Assembly: GCA_001603685.1 (NCBI GenBank)
Contig: LUZO01000372.1
Location: 1 to 13,326, forward strand
DNA from: Bacteroidales bacterium Bact_23
Lineage (GTDB): Bacteria > Bacteroidota > Bacteroidia > Bacteroidales > Lentimicrobiaceae
Reading direction: 5' to 3'
DNA: 13,326 bases
The position numbers and the translations under genes are program-made. Under the pieces are notes generated by a model. It was not told where the DNA came from and searched no databases. It saw only the letters and a program-made list of their open reading frames with translations. Positions 7,901 to 13,326 of the stretch are shown here, in pieces (position 1 is the first letter of the stretch; every line of letters begins with the position of its first letter).

Positions 7901-8242
7901 ATTCAGTGTAAAAGCCTGTCCAAGATAAAGGGTAATGTCCGAGAATTTTTCAGTGGAATAACCCACATATGAGATTTCAATTAAATACGGTCCTCCGGTT
8001 CTCATACCCGAAAGACTGAATCTCCCATCAGCATTTGTGATGGTGCCGTATTGAGTGCCTGAAGGTTGATGGGTGGCAAGCACTGTAGCTCCGGGCAGCG
8101 GACCTTTATTCAAGTCGGTTACCCGGCCATTAATCCCCGAGGTAGTAATCTGGCCGAAAGCAATGGCCGTACTCATCAGGAACGCAGCCATTAAAAGCGT
8201 AATCCTGCTGAATTTTAGCAACAAATTGTCTGTTTTTTTCAT
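4928..8242 (-). CDS. Oar-like TonB-dependent receptor with carboxypeptidase-regulatory-like domain
   Basis: This 1104-residue outer membrane protein has a signal peptide (about 1-30, ending AIAFG|Q). A carboxypeptidase-regulatory-like beta-sandwich follows (about 36-118, with GRVTDLNKGPLPGATV at 39-54 and TNADGRFSLSG near 69-79). A TonB-box-like stretch, GEVMVVGQ (125-132), precedes the plug (about 140-250), which has NFTVDGANFNN (187-197), AIEEVQVVVAPFDVRQ (216-231) and GGGVNAITKSGTN (237-249). The rest is a 22-strand-type barrel ending LGVRYSF, with a terminal Phe as expected for BamA-dependent insertion. The large size, the 'PFDVRQ...GGGVNAITKSG' plug and the absence of a SusD partner fit the Oar-like group better than SusC. 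In Myxococcus, Oar takes part in protease export; the cargo or substrate here is unknown. It lies 104 bases downstream of the C40 peptidase gene with no terminator between, so co-transcription is possible. The A-rich leader before the ATG is typical of well-expressed genes in this phylum. Confidence 0.92.
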   Translation of the reverse strand: MKKTDNLLLKFSRITLLMAAFLMSTAIAFGQITTSGINGRVTDLNKGPLPGATVLATHQPSGTQYGTITNADGRFSLSGMRTGGPYLIEISYVGYSTEKFSDITLYLGQAFTLNAVLKEGSLELGEVMVVGQRASAFQTEKTGASTNISNQQLTTMPTITRGVQDIVRLSPYANGMSFAGGDGRSTNFTVDGANFNNNFGLSSSLPGGGNPISLDAIEEVQVVVAPFDVRQTNFIGGGVNAITKSGTNQFKGSAYTYYTNQDMRGNTIGDVDFGERAKESTKTYGATFGGPIIKNKLFFFVNGEYELKPGQVVTWRPSEDGVANTDLQLSRASIADMEKVKQHLINNYGYDPGSYTDYPADESNRKLLARLDWNINQSNKLSVRYNYTKNQTWFGTNGNSTDAGLRNSAMNRISQYSMAFSNSLYSMNNIVNSVALDLNSRFSTKVSNQFLTTYTKIKDMRGSNSSPFPFIDIMYGVNPDGSQIVEPYISAGYELFTWNNGVNNNIFNIVDNVSLYLNAHKFTIGASFEHQMANNSYMRNGTGYYRYASLDDFLNQAAPRDFAVTYGYDGEKNPAAEVAFNQFGLYAQDEWSVNPDFKLTYGLRADYLVYEDNLIGNNAISELDFGGKTINTGEWPDAKIQISPRLGFSWDVMGDKALKLRGGTGLFAGRLPLVFFTNMPTNSGMVQGSVAFVTKYDNNFMVTSADPKLALLAGPMLTKIEDMINVLGLQNSITPEQGALPRDINGIDPDFKMPQVWKTSLALDYQMPTSFPLSVTVEGIYTKTLNGVLLKNYDLREPDDTWERFSGSDDRYIYPAKANLSYNSRNAYVLSNTNEGWGLIANISVFAEPVKDLHLMVSYTGTELKEISGMPGSNAASAYTGLYEIDGPHLPILQRSQYVMPSKLLASVGYKIPWGNNSLKSATRVNLFYEGFTPYGNSFTYSNDMNGDGILTDLIYIPKDRGDIKFVSQADEDAFFKFVEQDKYLSKHKGEYAEAYSARAPWVNRFDLRIAREYYFKVAGRTNTLQFSLDCLNIGNLLNNDWGVYKTNANSNNGRILKYEGKDADNVPSFSMVKVKGEYPTETYSPLFNIRQTWQLQLGVRYSF

Positions 8243-8346
8243 AGTTTGTTGTTTTGGTTAGTTAATCAGGTTTGTTGGTTAAGTTAATATGTTGTTTTTT
8301 TGTTTTCTGAAACCTCAGAATAATTGTTCCGGCGAATTAAACCCTG

Positions 8347-9141
8347 TTACAGCGATTTTCCGATACCCGAAAATCGTCGTATCAGCCTTAGTTTGTGTGT
8401 GTATTTTCCGCGGTTTTTGTTGAAGATGCCATGATGATCAATCTGGTCAATCCTCACTTCGCCCGAAGCATGGATAATGCTGCCTCTTCCGGTAAGTATT
8501 CCGGCATGGGTTATTTTCCCTTCTTCGTTGTCGAAAAATGCCACATCACCCGGAATGGCTTCGTCAATCAGGTCAACAAGCTGGCCCTGGGTAGCCTGCT
8601 GCCAGGCATCCCTTTTCAGCCGGATCCATTTCTGGGCAAAAACTATCTGGATAAGCCCGGAACAGTCAAGGCCATAAGGCGAACGGCCTCCCCACAGATA
8701 GGGTGCCCTCAGGTATGAAGCTGCAATGTCAACAATCTCCTCGGGATGTTTAAGCCTTTCGTCGCTGCATTCGCCTTCCGACAGGGTGTATTCTCCGGCG
8801 GGGCCGTTAATTTTTCCGTTCGGAAGCATATACAGCGTGGTTCCCTGAATAATATTCAGCGGAGGTACTCCGGTGGAGGTAAGCAGTGCCGATGTAGTGG
8901 TAACAACCTTTTTGCTGCTCTGCGACAGAACCTCAAGAGTTTCCTGGCTCAGCCGCTCAATTTGCTTCTCATCGCACCAGCCTTCGTAGCCATCATGACG
9001 CGAAACGGCTTTAACCCAGCCATTGCGACTGTCAACAATGTCAATAAGATCGCCGAACAACAACTGGTTCACCATTTCAGATCTGTCAGAAGTGTCTGAT
9101 CTTACAGCAATAAGGGATAGATTGCAAATGCCACCGGCCAT
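8347..9141 (-). CDS. NlpC/P60 (C40) cysteine peptidase with SH3b-like domains, YkfC-like
   Basis: This 264-residue protein has an SH3b-like N-terminal domain (about 5-65), a second SH3-like stretch (about 80-125), and a C-terminal NlpC/P60 domain (about 133-255). The catalytic Cys160 lies in LDCSGLIQ (158-165), with His212 in THAGIL (211-216) and His224 in IIHASG (223-228); YLWGG (148-152) is the usual block before the Cys. The family cleaves gamma-D-glutamyl to diamino acid bonds in peptidoglycan stem peptides. The double SH3b plus C40 layout and length match the YkfC-type DL-endopeptidases. I see no signal peptide or lipobox at the annotated start, which suggests a cytosolic role in recycling imported murein peptides, although no epimerase or peptide transporter gene is adjacent. 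The ATG at 9141 is supported by a -7 promoter element at 9169-9176. The gene is divergent from the PgpH-type gene. Confidence 0.9.
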   Translation of the reverse strand: MAGGICNLSLIAVRSDTSDRSEMVNQLLFGDLIDIVDSRNGWVKAVSRHDGYEGWCDEKQIERLSQETLEVLSQSSKKVVTTTSALLTSTGVPPLNIIQGTTLYMLPNGKINGPAGEYTLSEGECSDERLKHPEEIVDIAASYLRAPYLWGGRSPYGLDCSGLIQIVFAQKWIRLKRDAWQQATQGQLVDLIDEAIPGDVAFFDNEEGKITHAGILTGRGSIIHASGEVRIDQIDHHGIFNKNRGKYTHKLRLIRRFSGIGKSL

Positions 9142-9168
9142 AGGAATTATAAGGAATTGTTATTATGG

Positions 9169-9176
9169 CAAATATA
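9169..9176 (-). promoter_or_regulatory. Candidate -7 promoter element for the C40 peptidase gene
   Basis: The minus strand reads TATATTTG, an exact match to TAnnTTTG. A TTTTC stretch lies about 21 bases upstream (9198-9202), a weak fit to the -33 TTTG. The predicted transcript starts about 20 bases before the ATG at 9141. Confidence 0.5.
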
Positions 9177-9337
9177 TTGAAATATTTTTCGTTTTATGAA
9201 AATAAGTAATTAACAGTTTTTTCGGGTGTGTTGATAACTTGCCGCCATAAACAAACGGGCGGTGTTAAATGTTTTGAAAATGCAATTATTGACCCGGTTG
9301 TCGGGAATTAATTCTGATTTATAACGCTGCTGTATAA

Positions 9338-9345
9338 TTTCTTTG
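9338..9345 (+). promoter_or_regulatory. Weak candidate -7 element for the PgpH-type gene
   Basis: TTTCTTTG differs from TAnnTTTG at one position and lies about 50 bases before the ATG at 9393. No clear -33 element is present. The 251-base divergent region also holds two small inverted repeats (CCGCC 9242-9246 with GGCGG 9258-9262; CCCG 9293-9296 with CGGG 9302-9305), neither followed by a T run. Confidence 0.25.
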
Positions 9346-9392
9346 TAATTTCGGGCATCAAAGAAAATGGAGTTCCATCAGGGAATCTGACT

Positions 9393-11468
9393 ATGAAAAA
9401 ATACTTCTACTGGCTGGGTTATCGGCACGATATAATTGTAAAAGTGCTGCTGTTTGCCATTACCATTACCCTGCTTATCATAATCTTTCCCCGCGAGGGT
9501 AAGTTCAGGTACGAATACCAGCGCGGTAAGCCGTGGCAGCACGACGACCTGATTGCAACCACAGATTTCGGAATTCTGAAATCCGAAGCTGAATTGCAGG
9601 CCGAAACCGCCGAAGTGCTGGCTGATGCCCGGCCATACTTCATTAAGAAGGAGAATGTAACCGACCGTCAGATAAACAAACTGATAAGCGACTTTAATAA
9701 ACAGTTTAAACCCGGATCAGCAAGCCTGCCGGGCGGTGCTGATACACGCGACAGGTATCTTGAAACGGCTCTTCGTATATGCGATACCCTGTTTGGAAAG
9801 GGCATCATTGCGGTTACCAATGAAATTGAAAACAAGCCCGGAGATTATGAAGTTTATATCATCGACGGGAATATTGCCTCACGGGTAAAATTGTCATCGG
9901 TTTTTACCATCAGAACAGCCGAAAAATATATTGCAGCAGAGGTGGAAAAAACCATTCCCGAAAGGAATGATGCCCTGAAAAAAATACTGATAAACTCTTT
10001 AAGCCAGAATATCGTGTTCGATCAGGTTGCTACCGGACAAATGCGGGAGGCAATGCTGAACGAAGTGACCACAACCCGCGGAATGATACAGGCCGGCGAG
10101 AAAATTATTTCGCGCGGCGAGCTGGTTAATGCCGAAAAGTTTCAGATTCTTGAGTCGATGCGCAAGGATTATGAAAGCCGGCTCGACGAATCGTTCGAAT
10201 ACAACAATATTTTGCTGGGCCAGTCCATGCTGATCAGCATTACGATCATAACTTTTATTCTGTTTATGATTTCGTTCCGCAAGGATATTTTTAAAGAGAA
10301 TAAAAACCTGCTGATGATTCTGCTGATTATTCTGCTGATGCTTGGCGCCGCCGCACTCACCATAAGGTCGCAGTATCAGTTGCTTCAGTTGCTGCCATTC
10401 TGTCTGGTACCTGTTATCATCAGGGTGTTTTTCGATACAAGGCTGGCGTTTTTTGTGCATGTGGTTACGGTGGTACTCACCGGATTTATGGTGCCGAACG
10501 GCTTTGAGTTTGTGTTTCAGCAGCTTGTTGCGGGGCTTATCGCCATCATTAGTGTGGCTGAATTGCGCCGCAGGTCGCAGTTTTTTATAACCGCACTGGC
10601 TGTGTTTATTACCTATTCGGTGGTTTATACCGGAATGCTGCTCATTCAGGACGGAAGCCTTAGAAATATCAATGTTACTATGTTTGTTTTCTTTGGTGGA
10701 AGTGCCATGCTGACACTTTTTGCCTATCCGCTTATTTTCATTTTTGAGAAACTGTTCGGAAGGGTTACCGATGTTACCCTGATGGAGTTATCGGATACCA
10801 ATGCTCCACTTCTGAGGCAGCTTTCGCAGTACGCTCCGGGTACATTTCACCACTCGCTGCAGGTGGCCAACATCGCCGAAGCGGCTGCCTATGAAATCGG
10901 TGCCAATGCTCTGCTGGTCAGGGCCGGAGCGCTTTATCACGATATCGGAAAAATGGATATGCCCGGCTATTTTATTGAAAATCAGATCCCGGGAATCAAT
11001 CCGCACGACGATTTAGGATATGAAGAGAGTGCCCGGATTATTGTCAGCCATGTAATTAAGGGCATTGACAGAGCAAAAAAGCATAAACTTCCTGAAGAAC
11101 TGATTGACTTTATACGCACACACCATGGAACCCGCATGGCCGGATATTTCTACAACAGGATGCTGGCCGACTATCCCGAGAAGGTTCCCAATGAATCAGA
11201 CTTCCGCTATCCGGGGCCGGTCCCCTTTTCGAAGGAGACCTCCATTCTGATGATGGCCGATTCGGTGGAAGCCGCTTCAAGAAGCCTGAAAAAGCCCGAT
11301 GCGGCCGCCATTTCCGGCCTGGTTGAGTCAATTGTTGATAAGCAGATTGAGCTTCAGCAGTTTGTAAATTCTGAGCTGACGCTGAAAGATATCACACACA
11401 TCAAAAAGATTCTGAAAAAGAGGCTGATGAGCATCTATCACCTCAGAATCGAATATCCGTCACTCTAG
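9393..11468 (+). CDS. pgpH: PgpH-type 7TM-HD phosphohydrolase, probable c-di-AMP phosphodiesterase
   Basis: This 691-residue membrane protein has the PgpH (YqfF) layout. One N-terminal transmembrane helix (about 14-32) is followed by a large extracytoplasmic 7TMR-HDED domain (about 36-272), about seven transmembrane helices (273-455), and a cytoplasmic HD domain (about 484-680). Metal-binding residues are visible: HH at 486-487, His516-Asp517 in YHDIGKMD (515-522), His553 in VSHVIKG, HH at 577-578 in RTHHGT, and Asp623 in MMADSVEA. Full-length PgpH proteins are about 700 residues, so the gene looks complete. In Listeria PgpH hydrolyses c-di-AMP to pApA, and c-di-AMP controls potassium and osmolyte transport and cell-wall stress responses. 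The same activity here is inferred from family membership. It is transcribed away from the C40 peptidase and converges with the WbqC-like gene. The stop is TAG; the 53 bases after it contain only a weak CGGG/CCCG hairpin (11504-11521) followed by TTATTTT. Confidence 0.94.
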   Translation: MKKYFYWLGYRHDIIVKVLLFAITITLLIIIFPREGKFRYEYQRGKPWQHDDLIATTDFGILKSEAELQAETAEVLADARPYFIKKENVTDRQINKLISDFNKQFKPGSASLPGGADTRDRYLETALRICDTLFGKGIIAVTNEIENKPGDYEVYIIDGNIASRVKLSSVFTIRTAEKYIAAEVEKTIPERNDALKKILINSLSQNIVFDQVATGQMREAMLNEVTTTRGMIQAGEKIISRGELVNAEKFQILESMRKDYESRLDESFEYNNILLGQSMLISITIITFILFMISFRKDIFKENKNLLMILLIILLMLGAAALTIRSQYQLLQLLPFCLVPVIIRVFFDTRLAFFVHVVTVVLTGFMVPNGFEFVFQQLVAGLIAIISVAELRRRSQFFITALAVFITYSVVYTGMLLIQDGSLRNINVTMFVFFGGSAMLTLFAYPLIFIFEKLFGRVTDVTLMELSDTNAPLLRQLSQYAPGTFHHSLQVANIAEAAAYEIGANALLVRAGALYHDIGKMDMPGYFIENQIPGINPHDDLGYEESARIIVSHVIKGIDRAKKHKLPEELIDFIRTHHGTRMAGYFYNRMLADYPEKVPNESDFRYPGPVPFSKETSILMMADSVEAASRSLKKPDAAAISGLVESIVDKQIELQQFVNSELTLKDITHIKKILKKRLMSIYHLRIEYPSL

Positions 11469-11521
11469 TAAAACCATACAGCCGGAATGCCTGTTCAGTC
11501 TTGCGGGGGTGATTGTGCCCG

Positions 11522-12169
11522 TTATTTTCCGGGGATGTGGTTCTGCAGGTAGGCCACAGCCTCAGGCCCGAGATTGAAAAGCAGGTCCACGATGCTAAGG
11601 TTGGGCTGAAAGGCATGTTTTTCGGAAAACACCTGAGTGTAGGGGGCAAACGACGAAATGCTCCAGCGGTGGTTTTCCGGATGCTTGGGCATGATTTTCA
11701 TCCGCATATCGGCCATGGAGCCGGAATCTCTCAGGTAATCTTCCGTTAACTTGAAATTCGCCGGGAGGTTGAGCAGATTCAGGCAGGTTTTCAGCAGGCT
11801 GAGGTTAAAATCCAGGAGCAGTACCGGCGGTTGCATGAACAGCGGTTCAAAGCGGTCGCGGTAATAGAGGAAGTATGGCGATTTATTGTAAGCCGACTCC
11901 AACGCCCGCCAGTGAATAATGTTCCAGTTGCTTTTCCGGTCAGTTTCAACGACCGGGACAGGGGAGTGGTTGCCCTGCGGCTTGTTTACCGGAACCGACA
12001 GAACCAGAGGCCCGTTTGCGGTTGCAATTCTGTAGCGGTTGCGGCAGGTCTGTTTCGGGTAGGTTTCATGGACTTCGATCAGCACTTCCGGCGAATGCAT
12101 CAGCCAGCAGAAATATTCGATATCGGGCAGGCAGCCGGCAGGCAGTATGACTGGTGGAGTGTTTACCAT
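11522..12169 (-). CDS. WbqC-family protein
   Basis: This protein resembles the WbqC-like family (PF08889): an N-terminal ILPAGCLPDIEYFCWL block, a Y-P-K-Q-T-C-R-N-R-Y segment (family members have K-x-x-x-R-N-R), LSVPV (a strand before the H/K-rich loop), and the characteristic NIIHWRALESAYNKSPYF. Some members lie in O-antigen clusters, but the biochemical role is not settled. I place the start at 12169 (215 residues) rather than the longer ATG at 12202. A perfect TAnnTTTG promoter element sits at 12189-12196, so a transcript from it would begin after the longer start, and the 11 extra residues (MFYLCSNKLLT) do not look like the family's N-terminus. It stands alone, with no other polysaccharide gene beside it. 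It converges with the PgpH-type gene and lies downstream of the thioredoxin terminator. Confidence 0.85.
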   Translation of the reverse strand: MVNTPPVILPAGCLPDIEYFCWLMHSPEVLIEVHETYPKQTCRNRYRIATANGPLVLSVPVNKPQGNHSPVPVVETDRKSNWNIIHWRALESAYNKSPYFLYYRDRFEPLFMQPPVLLLDFNLSLLKTCLNLLNLPANFKLTEDYLRDSGSMADMRMKIMPKHPENHRWSISSFAPYTQVFSEKHAFQPNLSIVDLLFNLGPEAVAYLQNHIPGK

Positions 12170-12188
12170 GGTTAGTAGCTTGTTGCTG

Positions 12189-12196
12189 CAAAGGTA
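12189..12196 (-). promoter_or_regulatory. Candidate -7 promoter element for the WbqC-like gene
   Basis: The minus strand reads TACCTTTG, an exact match to TAnnTTTG, followed by GCAGCAACAAG. Transcription would begin near 12182, about 13 bases before the ATG at 12169. A strong -33 match is not evident. This element decides the start choice for the gene. Confidence 0.5.
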
Positions 12197-12263
12197 AAAC
12201 AAACCTGCTTTGCGTGTCTGAAAAGCTGCCGTTTACTTAGAAAGTTCAGTTTCAGAAGCGGAG

Positions 12264-12298
12264 ATAAAAAAAGCAGGACCGTGTATGCTGCCCTGCTT
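12264..12298 (-). terminator. Rho-independent terminator of the thioredoxin operon
   Basis: AAGCAGG (12271-12277) pairs with CCTGCTT (12292-12298) around a 14-base loop. On the minus strand the stem is followed by a run of T residues (complement of the A run 12266-12272), ideal for intrinsic termination. It lies about 28 bases past the stop of the cytosolic thioredoxin gene. Confidence 0.8.
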
Positions 12299-12325
12299 AG
12301 GATTACGCTAATCAACAACAGTATC

Positions 12326-12688
12326 TTAGTTTGTTTTTGCGTTCAGCAGCACATCTTCGATGGCTTGTTTCAGTGCGTGTTTCGGGAGTGCACCCTGTGC
12401 CATCTGCGGCTGGCCGTCGGCGGGGCAGAACAACATGCTCGGAATGCTGCGGATACCGAAAATCATCGAAAGTTCCTGTTCCACTTCGGTGTCCACTTTG
12501 TATATGTTTATTTTGCCTTCGTATTCTTTTGAAAGTTCGTCGAGGATGGGGGCAACCATTTTGCAGGGTCCGCACCAGTCGGCGTAAAAGTCAATAATGC
12601 AGGGCAGTTTCCCTTCGAATTTCCATTCCTGGTTTTCTTCGAAGTTGAAAACTTTTTCCTTGAAAGTCGCAAAAGTCAGATGTTCCAT
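12326..12688 (-). CDS. Thioredoxin, cytosolic form
   Basis: This 120-residue thioredoxin has the active site WCGPC at residues 38-42 (in FYADWCGPCK) and the cis-proline motif at Ile82-Pro83 (RSIPSM). It has no signal peptide, so it should act in the cytosol as a protein disulfide reductase fed by thioredoxin reductase; no reductase gene is in the window. Two extra cysteines, Cys30 and Cys88, lie outside the active site. The N-terminus (FKEKVFNFEENQEWKFEG) is a short lead-in also found in its neighbour. It is the second gene of a two-gene operon, 35 bases after the lipoprotein thioredoxin, and it ends just before a terminator. The stop is TAA. Length is slightly above the 105-110 residues of a classical TrxA because of the lead-in. 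Confidence 0.94.
   Translation of the reverse strand: MEHLTFATFKEKVFNFEENQEWKFEGKLPCIIDFYADWCGPCKMVAPILDELSKEYEGKINIYKVDTEVEQELSMIFGIRSIPSMLFCPADGQPQMAQGALPKHALKQAIEDVLLNAKTN
12559..12592 (-). repeat. 34-base segment identical to one in the neighbouring thioredoxin gene (copy 1)
   Basis: This segment encodes the WCGPCK active site and is identical base for base to 12972-13005 in the paralogue. It supports a tandem duplication rather than two independent acquisitions. Confidence 0.85.
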
Positions 12689-12723
12689 TTGTATTGAAGT
12701 TGTAATTGGTTCTTTAATGAGTT

Positions 12724-13245
12724 TTATTTGTCGGAGGTTGGCTGCGGTTGCGGAGCGAGCAGCATCTCGTTTATCATTTTTACATATTCGGCTTTCTGGA
12801 AGGCGCCTACCGACAGGGTGGGCTGGCCATTGGCCGGAACAAACAATATGCTGGGAATGCTGCGGATCTGAAATACACCGGCAAGCTCGCGCTCTTTATC
12901 GGTATCAACCTTGTAAATCACAATCTGATCTTTGTACTCCTCGGCAAGCTGAGACATGATGGGAGCAACCCTTTTGCAGGGTCCGCACCAGTCGGCGTAA
13001 AAGTCGATGATGGCAGGTTTGTCGCCTTCATAAACCCAGGTCTGGGGATTCTTTTCGTAATTAAATACCTTCTCGAGAAACATGGCTTTGTTCATCTGAA
13101 TCACCTTTCCGGTTTCATCTCCTGCAGCAACGGTTGTGCTGTTTACAGGCTCATTTGTGGTGGTTTGACCATTGCCTGTGGACTGATTGCATCCGAAAAT
13201 GGCCAGACTGGCAGCCAGCGCTATGGTTAAAATCGGTTTGTTCAT
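12724..13245 (-). CDS. Thioredoxin lipoprotein, probably periplasmic
   Basis: This 173-residue protein begins with a lipoprotein signal peptide (MNKPILTIALAASLAIFGC) with the lipidated Cys predicted at 19. A low-complexity Thr/Asn/Gly linker follows (about 20-45), then a thioredoxin domain with WCGPC at 86-90 and cis-proline at 131 (RSIPSI). No acidic residues directly follow the Cys, so the known Bacteroidota surface-export signal is absent and a periplasm-facing location is more likely (inference). It probably reduces disulfides of envelope proteins, but no electron-donor membrane partner of the DsbD/CcdA type is visible. It is the first gene of the operon and is a close paralogue of the cytosolic thioredoxin downstream, including the lead-in FLEKVFNYEKNPQTWVYEG before the domain. 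A TAnnTTTG element lies at 13290-13297. The stop is TAA. Confidence 0.92.
   Translation of the reverse strand: MNKPILTIALAASLAIFGCNQSTGNGQTTTNEPVNSTTVAAGDETGKVIQMNKAMFLEKVFNYEKNPQTWVYEGDKPAIIDFYADWCGPCKRVAPIMSQLAEEYKDQIVIYKVDTDKERELAGVFQIRSIPSILFVPANGQPTLSVGAFQKAEYVKMINEMLLAPQPQPTSDK
12972..13005 (-). repeat. 34-base segment identical to one in the neighbouring thioredoxin gene (copy 2)
   Basis: This is the partner of 12559-12592. The flanking codons differ at many third positions while the active-site stretch is identical, as expected from constraint or local gene conversion. Confidence 0.85.
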
Positions 13246-13289
13246 TTTTTAAAAGGGTTGTTGAATTAGGATTCGTTTAATTTCGGCTG

Positions 13290-13297
13290 CAAAGATA
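13290..13297 (-). promoter_or_regulatory. Candidate -7 promoter element of the thioredoxin operon
   Basis: The minus strand reads TATCTTTG, an exact match to TAnnTTTG, followed by CAGCC. Transcription would start near 13283, giving a leader of about 38 bases before the ATG at 13245. Only a weak AT-rich stretch sits at the -33 position. Confidence 0.5.
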
Positions 13298-13326
13298 AAT
13301 CATTTTTTAATTAAATCGCATAAGTA

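Noticed and set aside
9289..9338. TTGACC and TATAAT as a classical sigma-70 promoter for the PgpH-type gene
   Set aside because: The two hexamers are 38 bases apart, far from the 17 required, and the phylum uses a different consensus.
9999..10460. 153-residue minus-strand open frame rich in Gln, His and Asn
   Set aside because: It is antisense to the membrane helices of the PgpH-type gene; the odd composition follows from the reverse complement of hydrophobic codons.
12748..13230. 160-residue plus-strand open frame opposite the lipoprotein thioredoxin
   Set aside because: It is antisense to a clear thioredoxin gene with active site, signal peptide and promoter. It has no independent support.
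1..13326. CRISPR array, defence system, prophage, integrase, insertion sequence, tRNA or rRNA
   Set aside because: I looked on both strands and found no regular spaced repeats, no transposase or integrase motifs, and no cloverleaf-like tRNA ends. The genes belong to common families.

Overview
The window looks like ordinary chromosomal DNA from a member of the Bacteroidota, probably an environmental or gut Bacteroidales-type organism. Four things point there: a type IX secretion (T9SS) C-terminal sorting domain; a TonB-dependent outer membrane receptor with an N-terminal carboxypeptidase-regulatory-like domain; several upstream sequences matching the Bacteroidota sigma -7 consensus TAnnTTTG; and the near absence of Shine-Dalgarno sequences before start codons. 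Species cannot be told from sequence alone.

Layout from left to right. 1-211 is a leader with a candidate promoter. 212-1687 (+) is a multi-pass membrane protein resembling GT-C/family-39 glycosyltransferases, broken by one in-frame amber stop at codon 58. 4587-1770 (-) is a probable three-gene operon: a short-chain dehydrogenase, a small DUF2007-type protein, and a secreted AttH/CrtC-like protein with a T9SS tail. 4588-4927 is non-coding and holds AT-rich inverted repeats and a strong terminator. 9141-4928 (-) carries an NlpC/P60 (C40) peptidase followed by an 1104-residue Oar-like TonB-dependent receptor. 9393-11468 (+), divergent from the peptidase, encodes a PgpH-type 7TM-HD phosphohydrolase, the family that degrades c-di-AMP. 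12169-11522 (-) is a WbqC-family protein. 13245-12326 (-) is a two-gene operon of paralogous thioredoxins, first a lipoprotein and then a cytosolic form, closed by a terminator.

Functionally the window is a mixture with an envelope theme: a membrane glycosyltransferase-like remnant, a T9SS cargo protein, an outer membrane receptor, a peptidoglycan peptide hydrolase, a second-messenger phosphodiesterase often tied to wall homeostasis, and a periplasmic/cytosolic thioredoxin pair. I see no CRISPR array, tRNA, rRNA, insertion sequence, phage or defence cassette, and I do not find a convincing new multi-gene system. The points most worth checking are the lone amber stop in an otherwise intact glycosyltransferase-like gene, the tandem thioredoxins predicted to sit in two compartments, and the CrtC/AttH-like domain exported by T9SS.
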